12,524 bases of DNA, from positions 1 to 12,524 of the forward strand of contig JAISEZ010000021.1 in assembly GCA_031263835.1 (NCBI GenBank). Reading direction: 5' to 3'. This document shows positions 6,694 through 12,524 of the stretch, piece by piece (position 1 is the first letter of the stretch; each line of letters begins with the position of its first letter). Made by a program: the position numbers and the translations under genes. This DNA is from Tannerella sp. Lineage in GTDB: Bacteria > Bacteroidota > Bacteroidia > Bacteroidales > Tannerellaceae. The notes under the pieces were generated by a model. The model saw only the letters and a list, made by a program, of their open reading frames with translations. It ran no database searches and was not told the origin of the DNA.

Positions 6694-9600
6694 TTAATAT
6701 TCGATGCCGATACCGAAAGAAACCGTAAACGGATTCGGATGTGTAAACCAGTCCGCACCGCCACTGGTATCAACGTTGCCGGCGCTTCCGCCGGAATGGC
6801 CTATTGCGCTTACTTCAGGGTCATAACCCTTGTATTTCGTGATGGTCAGCAGGTTTTGGGCGCTGACCGACAGGCGCACTTTCGCAAACGAAATCACGCT
6901 TTTCGGAACGCGGTACGCCAGACTGACGTTGCGCAGTTTGATATAGCTGCCGTCTTCGAGGAACTGGGTCGAAACGAACTGCGCATTGCGGGTTGCCGAA
7001 CCGGCTTTGGCGTAAGGTGCATTCGGATTTTGCGGCGTCCAGGTGTTCGTGGCTTCGTGCAGCGTAACGGTGCTCGGATAGGTTCGTGTAACCATAGAGG
7101 CGCGTGTCCAGTTCATCAGATCGCGTCCATACACGCCTTCAAACAGGACATTGAAATCCAAATTTTTATACGACAAATGGTTATTGAACCCCCCTGTAAG
7201 CGACGGGCTGGAACAGCCGATAATCTGATTGTCGTCCGAGGTATAGGCATAGTCGCCATTGAGGTCTTCAAACTTGTAGTCGCCCGGATTTTGCAGGAAT
7301 TTCCGGGCTTCTTCCGCCTCATTCTCCTGCCATATACCAAGGTATTTGTAACCTACAAAAGTACCAAACTGCTCACCCACCATGATGCGTTGCGCGATAT
7401 AAATACCGTCACCGAACGCGCTTCCATAGAGAAACGCCTGGTCGCCGATGTCGAGCACTTTGCTTCTGTTGTGCGAAGCGTTGAGGTTTATGTCATAGAA
7501 CCAGTCTTTGTTTTCGACAATGGTGTAATTGACATTGAACTCAACACCTTTGTTCTCCAGCGAGCCGACATTAGCCGTAACGCTTCCGGCGCCATTGTAC
7601 AGAGGCACCGTTAACGGCGCCAGCAGGTCGTCCGTTTTCTTGTAATAATAATCGAACGAGAACGACAGACGGCTGTTCAGCGTTGTCAGGTCGATACCGG
7701 CAGACGTCTGTCTGGTCGTTTCCCATTTCAGACTGGCATTACCGCCCGACTGAGGTCTGAATGACGGATATTGAGTGGCAGATGCATAACCGTTGCTTCC
7801 CTGGCTCATAAGGCTGTATGTGGCATACGAGCTGATCGCCTGGCTGCCCGTTACGCCCCAGCCGCCGCGCAGTTTGATATTTTGAAACAGGTCCTGATTT
7901 TTCATGAATCCTTCTTCCGAGAGACGCCATGCCACGGAAAACGACGGGAAATAACCAAACAGGTTGTCGCCCTTGAATTTCGAGGCGCCGTCGGCACGGT
8001 AGTTGGCCGTCAGATAGTAACGTCCGTCATAGTTATAGGCGACACGCCCGAAATAGGAACGTATGGCGCTGTTACTGTAGCTCGAACCGACGCCGATACT
8101 GGGCGCTGCCAGGCCAAGGTTATACCATTTGACTGCCTCGAGAGGCAGGATATTGGCGTTGGCATAGAAGCTCTCGTAAACGGTTTTCGTCTCTTCGATA
8201 CCGGCCATCAGCGAAAAGTCGTGCACGTCGATTTTTTTCGCATAGGTCAGGTAAGCGTTTACCAGCCACGTTTTCGACTCGTAAGACGACTGACTGGCCG
8301 AAGCCTGATTGCCGCTTCTGTTTTTGGAATTGAAGCTGCGGCTTCCGCCCGTACCGAATGCAACTGCACCTTTGGCGTCGAGTGTCAAGCCTTCCATAAA
8401 CCTGATTTTCACATTACCTGTGGCGTTACCGTTATTCGTATAATTCCGGCCTTCTCCGGTCAAACTCAGTCTGGGATTGATTACGCTGCCGGTTCCGTAA
8501 CCCAGTCGGCGATAGCTGCCGTCTTCTTCGAACATCTGTTCGGTGGGCGCCCAGAGCATCGCGGCCATCAGCGGGTTTGCCGTAGTGCCGATGCCTCCCG
8601 CCGTACCGCCGTTTAACTGGTCGATATGGTTGATGTTCGATTCAACCTGTACCGTAATGTAATTGCTCAAGTCCATATCCACTTTCGCGTTAAGGCCGTA
8701 GCCGCCGTAACTGGTATTCCAGATTATACCGTCGGCCTTGTTCCAGTTGGGCGAAACATAGTAGCGTACGTTTTTCGCACCGCCTGTCACTACAGCCTTG
8801 TGATTCTGCACAAATCCCGTACGGAAGACTTCGTTCATCCAGTCGATACCGCCGTTTGCTTTGAAACCGGCCAGCTCGGTTTCGGTAAACGTTGTATTGC
8901 CGATACTGTTGTTATACTCGGCAAATTCGTATGCGTCCATCAGGTTGTAGCGTTTCGGCAGCTGCTGGAAGGATGCGTCGGTGTACCATTTCAGTGTCGG
9001 CTTGCCGTCTTTACCGCGATTGGTAGTAACAAGCACTACGCCGTTGGCGCCGCGCGAACCGTATATGGCGGTTGCCGAAGCGTCCTTCAGTACCTCGATA
9101 TTTGCGATATCGTACATGTCGGGGATTTGATCAGCGTAATTGCCGTCTACCACAATCAGCGGTGCGTTGTCGCCCAGAATGGAATTGGCGCCGCGCACGC
9201 GGATAGTAACGCCTCCGCCCGGCTGACCATGCGTTTTTGCAACCGTTACGCCCGCTGCACGGGCAGACAGTACCGATGCGACAGCGCTCGCAGGCTGATC
9301 CAGAAAGTCGCGCGAAGTAACGGACGAGACGGAACCTGTCAGGTCGCTTTTCTTTACTGTGCCATACCCGATGACCACCACTTCTTCCAGCATTTCGCTG
9401 TCTTCGGACAGCGTCACATTAAACTGCAACCGGTTACCGACTGTAATCTCCTGTGCTGTATATCCGATAAAGGATATTTGCAGCACGGCATTGTTACCGG
9501 CTACGCCCAGCGTGAACTTCCCGTCAATGTCGGTCACCGTTCCGTTGGTCGTGCCTTTCTCCATGATATTCGCCCCGATAATGGGTTCGCCTGCTGCATC

Positions 9601-10032
9601 CGTCACGACGCCCGTAATCCGTTTGCCGGCCGGCTGCTGCATTGCACCTGTTTCGGGAGAAACCGCTTTCCTTGTAATAATGACGTTAACGCCTTCCATT
9701 GCGTAGGCGAGGTCCGAATTTTCAAACAGCCGGTCGAGCACTTCGCGCACCGGCTTGTTTTTCACATGTACGGAGACTTTGCGTTCCAGACTGATATCCG
9801 TGTTCGAAATAAAAAGATAATCCGTCTGCTGCTCAATCTCATCCAGTACATCCCTGAGTGATGCCTGCTGTTTGTTCAGGCTTACCCTTGCGTTTTGCGA
9901 GCTAAGATTTTCCGCAAAAACGAATCCGGAAAACAATAGCCAGAAACAAATCGTCAGTTTCATAATTCTGTTAAAGTGGAGATGGCGGGCGAAATTTGGC
10001 CCTGCAATCTCCGGTAAAAAGATTTTTTTCAT
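6694..10032 (-). CDS. SusC/RagA-family TonB-linked outer-membrane transporter with STN signalling domain
   Basis: An 1112-residue outer-membrane importer. After the signal peptide come an STN domain (about 45-122, DVLDEIEQQTDYLFISN), a carboxypeptidase-regulatory-like domain (about 138-210, GVVTDAAGEPIIGANI), a TonB-box region with LEEVVVIGYGTVKKSDLTGS (215-234), a plug (about 225-345, with VVDGNYADQIP and IEVLKDASATAIYGSRGANG) and a beta barrel ending in the aromatic IGIEY. The STN domain is the part that signals to FecR-type anti-sigma factors, and the sigma and anti-sigma genes lie directly upstream. Two starts are possible: ATG at 10032, which adds 23 basic or polar residues, or ATG at 9963, which gives a compact signal peptide MKLTICFWLLFSGFVFA. 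Extended starts are common in annotations of this family, so 10032 is kept with reserve. The -7 box of the antisense RNA overlaps the 10032 start codon. Confidence 0.96.
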   Translation of the reverse strand: MKKIFLPEIAGPNFARHLHFNRIMKLTICFWLLFSGFVFAENLSSQNARVSLNKQQASLRDVLDEIEQQTDYLFISNTDISLERKVSVHVKNKPVREVLDRLFENSDLAYAMEGVNVIITRKAVSPETGAMQQPAGKRITGVVTDAAGEPIIGANIMEKGTTNGTVTDIDGKFTLGVAGNNAVLQISFIGYTAQEITVGNRLQFNVTLSEDSEMLEEVVVIGYGTVKKSDLTGSVSSVTSRDFLDQPASAVASVLSARAAGVTVAKTHGQPGGGVTIRVRGANSILGDNAPLIVVDGNYADQIPDMYDIANIEVLKDASATAIYGSRGANGVVLVTTNRGKDGKPTLKWYTDASFQQLPKRYNLMDAYEFAEYNNSIGNTTFTETELAGFKANGGIDWMNEVFRTGFVQNHKAVVTGGAKNVRYYVSPNWNKADGIIWNTSYGGYGLNAKVDMDLSNYITVQVESNINHIDQLNGGTAGGIGTTANPLMAAMLWAPTEQMFEEDGSYRRLGYGTGSVINPRLSLTGEGRNYTNNGNATGNVKIRFMEGLTLDAKGAVAFGTGGSRSFNSKNRSGNQASASQSSYESKTWLVNAYLTYAKKIDVHDFSLMAGIEETKTVYESFYANANILPLEAVKWYNLGLAAPSIGVGSSYSNSAIRSYFGRVAYNYDGRYYLTANYRADGASKFKGDNLFGYFPSFSVAWRLSEEGFMKNQDLFQNIKLRGGWGVTGSQAISSYATYSLMSQGSNGYASATQYPSFRPQSGGNASLKWETTRQTSAGIDLTTLNSRLSFSFDYYYKKTDDLLAPLTVPLYNGAGSVTANVGSLENKGVEFNVNYTIVENKDWFYDINLNASHNRSKVLDIGDQAFLYGSAFGDGIYIAQRIMVGEQFGTFVGYKYLGIWQENEAEEARKFLQNPGDYKFEDLNGDYAYTSDDNQIIGCSSPSLTGGFNNHLSYKNLDFNVLFEGVYGRDLMNWTRASMVTRTYPSTVTLHEATNTWTPQNPNAPYAKAGSATRNAQFVSTQFLEDGSYIKLRNVSLAYRVPKSVISFAKVRLSVSAQNLLTITKYKGYDPEVSAIGHSGGSAGNVDTSGGADWFTHPNPFTVSFGIGIEY

Positions 10033-10039
10033 ATCTTTG
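10032..10039 (+). promoter_or_regulatory. -7 box of an antisense promoter facing away from susC
   Basis: TATCTTTG is a perfect match to the Bacteroidetes -7 consensus TAnnTTTG, and is the same octamer as in the sigma-factor promoter on the other strand. No TTTG is found at the expected -33 spacing (about 10007-10012); the nearest, at 9995-9998, is too far away. It points towards the terminator at 10096-10128, and no protein gene lies between them. Confidence 0.55.
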
Positions 10040-10045
10040 CAATTG

Positions 10046-10128
10046 CTTTGTTATTAATAAAATAAGTATATCTCTTTAAATGTGCTTGTTTGGAACCGGC
10101 AGGCGGGCAAACGCCTGTCGGTTTTTTT
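10046..10128 (+). ncRNA. Candidate cis-antisense small RNA opposite the susC leader
   Basis: The interval runs from the expected start site just after the TATCTTTG box to the end of a U-tract terminator, giving an RNA of about 80 nt. It is complementary to the untranslated leader of the susC mRNA. It lies between an anti-sigma gene and a SusC gene, the same setting as DonS, a cis-encoded antisense RNA that represses a polysaccharide utilisation locus in Bacteroides fragilis. The promoter has no -33 match and the exact start is estimated. No open frame of note is present. An alternative is that the terminator ends longer antisense transcription from within susC. Confidence 0.55.
10096..10128 (+). 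terminator. Intrinsic terminator on the plus strand
   Basis: CCGGCAGGCG (10096-10105) pairs with CGCCTGTCGG (10112-10121) with one G:U pair and a 6-nt loop (GGCAAA), followed by seven T (122-128 of that block). Two A:U pairs can extend the stem. The T-tract exists only on the plus strand; on the minus strand the hairpin is followed by TTCCAAACAAG, so it does not terminate the fecR to susC direction. Confidence 0.85.
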
Positions 10129-10184
10129 CTTCCGTTTTCCTTCAACCGGAGTCTGTTCCTGCTATCATGGCCGAAATCTTTGAG

Positions 10185-11126
10185 TTAATAAATACGGATA
10201 ATATTTGACTCTTCGTCACGCCTGTACGTGAAACGGAAGTCGTTTTGCAGTACCCGGAGGGCATGGTCGACGCCGTCGGCGATGCGGAGTTTGCCGCGGT
10301 AGCTCAGCGTTTTCACCCTGCTGTTCCCGACAATGATTTGCTGGTCGAAATATTTTTCGAACATTCGCATGATTTCTTCAAACGTATGGTCTTCGATTAC
10401 AATCAGCCCTTCACGCCAGCGGGAAGGATTTGTCCTGATGGGCGATACCCGCAGCGAGTCGTCCGTCAGTGCGGCGGCTTCCCCCGGGTTGAGGCAGAGC
10501 GGCGCGGCGTCGTCCGGTTCCCTGTAGAGCCTTACTTTTCCCGTAAACAGAGCCGTTGAGAAATCCGGTCGACCGGCGTATGCATCGACGTTGAAGGTCG
10601 TACCCAGGGCTTCTACATAATATTTCCCGGTTTTCACGACAAACGGCTGTCCGTCGCGCCCTGCAACGTCAAAATAAGCCTCGCCGTTCAGTTCCACCAT
10701 CCGCGTCCCGCCGGCAAACGCGCCCGGATAACGGAGTGTCGAATTGGAATTCAGCCATACGCTGCTGCTGTCCGGCAAGGTGAGGAACGCCCTGTTCCCC
10801 GGCGGAACATAAATGCTTTGCAACGCCGTATTCACCGGTTGAGAAGTGCGCAGATAAAAGTTGAAAAGGTAACTGCTTCCGACCAGCAACAAAATAGCGG
10901 CGGCTGCTTTCAACAGCGTCAGGACGACGCCTTTCGCACGGGCGGGTTGTCGCGACGGCGTTCCGGTTTCGCTCATCACCACGGACGCATCAAAGCGGAT
11001 GCGTTCGCGGATGAACGTTTTCCGGTGTACCCCGTCGCTTTCCAGCCACCTGCGGACAGCCTCCTTTTCTTCTCCGGAACAGCGTCCCAGGAAATAACGG
11101 ACAAGTATATTACGGTCTATTTTCAT
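10185..11126 (-). CDS. FecR-family anti-sigma factor
   Basis: A 313-residue inner-membrane regulator, typical length. Residues 1-60 form the cytoplasmic part that would hold the sigma factor (ILVRYFLGRCSGEEKEAVRRWL is the usual opening). A single membrane segment spans about 66-91 (VVLTLLKAAAAILLLVGSSY). The periplasmic FecR domain covers about 104-200 with VPPGNRAFLTLPDSSSVWLN, MVELNGEAYFDV and ALGTTFNVDAY. The C-terminal domain (about 240-313, FEEIMRMFEKYFDQQIIV) matches the DUF4974 type that receives the signal from the STN domain of SusC. It starts 56 bp after the sigma-factor stop and no promoter is seen between them, so one transcript is likely. An out-of-frame ATG lies 4 bp upstream of the chosen start. 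Confidence 0.95.
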   Translation of the reverse strand: MKIDRNILVRYFLGRCSGEEKEAVRRWLESDGVHRKTFIRERIRFDASVVMSETGTPSRQPARAKGVVLTLLKAAAAILLLVGSSYLFNFYLRTSQPVNTALQSIYVPPGNRAFLTLPDSSSVWLNSNSTLRYPGAFAGGTRMVELNGEAYFDVAGRDGQPFVVKTGKYYVEALGTTFNVDAYAGRPDFSTALFTGKVRLYREPDDAAPLCLNPGEAAALTDDSLRVSPIRTNPSRWREGLIVIEDHTFEEIMRMFEKYFDQQIIVGNSRVKTLSYRGKLRIADGVDHALRVLQNDFRFTYRRDEESNIIRIY

Positions 11127-11182
11127 TCATTTTGTCTTTAGCTCCATTTACAGGACAACTCAGACGATGAAAATCCCAACTT

Positions 11183-11782
11183 TCAATCGAAAAAAAGCTG
11201 GAAAAAAACGGCAAGCAGAGGCGAGTAGTCTTTCAATTCGGTGTATAAATGCCGGTTAGCTTTATTGATGTGATAGTCGATTTTTTGCAGCGAAACGCCC
11301 AGCTCGACGGCGAGTTCCTTCCGGGGTCTGAACTTGAAGCGGTGCTGTTCGAAGATGTACCGCGTCTGACCGGGGAGTTTGGCCAGCGCCTGTTTCGCGA
11401 TCCGCCTGATTTCATCTGTGAATATGTCGGCATAGTATTCGTCTTCGAGTGTCATGATGCGGGCCTTGACTTCCCATTCGTGCAGTTCGGCATACTGCTT
11501 GCCATATTCGGATTCAACCTGCAAGTGCTTCAGGTGATTCAAACACTTATTCTTTACAATCAGCAAAATATAACCCAGTACATCCGTATCGGGAGGCAGC
11601 TTGCTTCTGTTCTCCCAACAAGACAGAATCGCATCATGCGCAATGTCTTCCGCCGCCTGCACAGCGTTCACATAATAACAGGCATAACGGATAAAACGCC
11701 TGTAATACGCCGTATAAAACGCGCCGAAGTCCGATTCCGAAAGCACTTCGCCGGGGGTCACTATGTTTGCTATTTTTTTCAA
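11183..11782 (-). CDS. ECF RNA polymerase sigma-70 factor
   Basis: A 199-residue sigma factor of the Bacteroidetes ECF group. Region 2 covers about 20-85 (FYTAYYRRFIRYACYY, AAEDIAHDAILSCWENR) and region 4 about 130-185, with a helix-turn-helix at LAVELGVSLQKIDYHINKA. Region 4 is slightly unusual, having FRPRKELAVELG where many relatives have a YKEIAEELG-like stretch. Expected role: released from FecR, it transcribes susC-susD. No in-frame ATG exists near the start. TTG at 11782 is the most upstream start after an in-frame TGA, and GTG at 11761 is an alternative. An ATG upstream (MIPCTVEK...) would read into the gene if the run of seven A at the start were six, so a homopolymer error or a real frameshift is possible. 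Confidence 0.92.
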   Translation of the reverse strand: MKKIANIVTPGEVLSESDFGAFYTAYYRRFIRYACYYVNAVQAAEDIAHDAILSCWENRSKLPPDTDVLGYILLIVKNKCLNHLKHLQVESEYGKQYAELHEWEVKARIMTLEDEYYADIFTDEIRRIAKQALAKLPGQTRYIFEQHRFKFRPRKELAVELGVSLQKIDYHINKANRHLYTELKDYSPLLAVFFQLFFD

Positions 11783-11812
11783 CGGTACACGGTATCATTT
11801 AAAACCGGGAGA

Positions 11813-11845
11813 CAAAGATAGAAACTTTTTTTAGTACATGACAAA
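11813..11845 (-). promoter_or_regulatory. Bacteroidetes-type promoter of the sigma-factor operon
   Basis: On the minus strand TTTG (11842-11845) is followed after 21 nt by TATCTTTG (11813-11820). Both match the -33 and -7 consensus of the Bacteroidetes housekeeping sigma factor, with permitted spacing. Transcription would start near 11806, about 24 nt before the TTG start of the sigma-factor gene. Confidence 0.75.
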
Positions 11846-12116
11846 AATCTGATTTTGGGGGGGGCATTTCAATTTGTCGCATCACGCCGTAGGCGTAGCC
11901 TGTGAATAACGCCGGGATTTATCCCAGTCGTGGTCGGAAGATTGTAATTCACAAAGATTCAGTAATTTGCCATATTTTTCAAGTAGCAAATTTCACGCTG
12001 AACAGCCCGACGATGAATGTTTTTGTTGCGGCGGCCCGTCAGGAGGACAGCCGGGTACACGCTGCCGTACGGTTTTACAGCCATACGTTACAGCGGATAC
12101 GGCAAAACTTCTCCTT
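11846..12116. other. Intergenic region between the transposase and the sigma-factor promoter
   Basis: No gene is seen. It holds a run of eight G on the plus strand (11857-11864), 12 bp upstream of the -33 box. Two small hairpins follow: ACGCC-GTA-GGCGT at 11884-11896 and GGGA-TTTA-TCCC at 11914-11925, which together look like a repeat-family unit. A weaker inverted pair AATTTGC/GCAAATT lies at 11964-11992. One end of the IS4 element should lie in this region, but its inverted repeat cannot be defined without the other end. Confidence 0.5.
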
Positions 12117-12524
12117 TTAAACTTTACAGTTCTCCATGTAATTACCGTGTATATCGGGCACACGGATCCGGAGCACCCGGATATGATATGGCCCGATGAC
12201 CGCGACCGCGGCCAGTGTCAGTTCCTGAAGTTCAATCAGCATTCTGCGCTTTGCCGCCCCGAACCCGATGCCGTTTTCCTTCCTGTAAATCATTACCGGC
12301 ATGGCTGTAATGAGCGTCATGTACATCACCTCTATTCCGTTCCGGTTAAGCGATATGAAATGACTGAAACTTAACTCCTGCTTTGGAAATCTGAAAAATA
12401 CTTCGATGTCCCGCCGGCGGCGGTACATATGCGCTACAGTTTCCGCCGGTAAATTAAATATGTCTGTTATCAACAGAATATCCTCTTTTTTGCCTTCCGG
12501 ACGGAAGCGGATTACCCGGTATTT
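12117..12524 (-). CDS. IS4-family transposase, C-terminal part (cut by window edge)
   Basis: The reading frame stays open to the right edge, so only the last 135 residues are visible. They contain the full YREK signature of IS4 transposases: Y34, R37, E41 and K48 in YRRRRDIEVFFRFPKQEL, where E41 is the third acidic residue of the DDE catalytic site. The following FSHFISLNRNGIEVMYMTL and GFGAAKRRMLIELQEL agree with the C-terminus of Bacteroidetes IS4 transposases. Relatives that I recall have VMLYMTL where this one has VMYMTL, and a hydrophobic residue where this one has Pro47, so it may be divergent or decaying. The visible frame has no stop or frameshift. A TTG at 12473 is internal, not the start. 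Confidence 0.85.
   Translation of the reverse strand, partial: KYRVIRFRPEGKKEDILLITDIFNLPAETVAHMYRRRRDIEVFFRFPKQELSFSHFISLNRNGIEVMYMTLITAMPVMIYRKENGIGFGAAKRRMLIELQELTLAAVAVIGPYHIRVLRIRVPDIHGNYMENCKV

Noticed and set aside
7771..9861. Plus-strand open frames opposite susC
   Set aside because: They overlap strongly conserved SusC coding sequence, have no recognisable motif and no start context.
10096..10121. Terminator for the sigma-fecR transcript
   Set aside because: On the minus strand no T-tract follows the hairpin, so the sense direction is not terminated here by an intrinsic mechanism.
11964..11992. Inverted pair AATTTGC/GCAAATT as an IS end or terminator
   Set aside because: The stem is only 7 bp with a 15-nt loop and no T-tract, and the other IS end is outside the window, so neither reading can be supported.
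1..12524. tRNA, rRNA or riboswitch genes
   Set aside because: No cloverleaf, rRNA signature or recognisable riboswitch core was seen in any intergenic region.

Overview
The window looks like a piece of a Bacteroidales chromosome. The reasons are a complete SusC/SusD outer-membrane pair, an ECF sigma factor and FecR-type anti-sigma factor of the kind Bacteroidetes use to control such pairs, a cargo protein with a type IX secretion (T9SS) C-terminal sorting domain, and a Bacteroidetes-type promoter (TTTG, then TAnnTTTG). T9SS cargo points away from gut Bacteroides proper and towards relatives such as Tannerella, Porphyromonas or Dysgonomonadaceae; this placement is an inference. All six protein genes lie on the minus strand, so they read from right to left.

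Layout in reading order: (1) the last 135 residues of an IS4-family transposase cut by the right edge; (2) about 270 bp without a gene, with small hairpins, an 8-bp G/C homopolymer and a good promoter; (3) ECF sigma factor; (4) FecR anti-sigma factor; (5) a 152-bp gap that holds, on the opposite strand, a perfect -7 box and a textbook intrinsic terminator, together outlining an antisense RNA of about 80 nt; (6) SusC with an N-terminal STN signalling domain; (7) SusD lipoprotein; (8) about 700 bp of non-coding DNA that contains a 187-bp palindromic element directly after susD, a second small repeat and a heptamer-repeat block; (9) a 1403-residue secreted surface protein with an IgGFc-binding-type N-terminal region, Ig-like domains and a T9SS tail; (10) a heptamer-repeat hairpin that overlaps its stop codon.

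How the parts probably work together: SusD (a surface lipoprotein) captures a glycan or peptide and SusC imports it with TonB energy. The STN domain of SusC contacts the periplasmic part of FecR, which frees the sigma factor to transcribe susC-susD. No housekeeping promoter is visible in front of susC, which fits sigma-factor control. The antisense RNA opposite the susC leader would add a repressive layer, as described for DonS in Bacteroides fragilis. No glycoside hydrolase, sulfatase or peptidase is present, so the substrate cannot be read from this window.

The most interesting points are the antisense RNA candidate, the pair of inverted 37-bp heptamer repeats that bracket the T9SS protein gene (one copy supplies its stop codon), and the missing ATG start of the sigma-factor gene next to a run of seven A.
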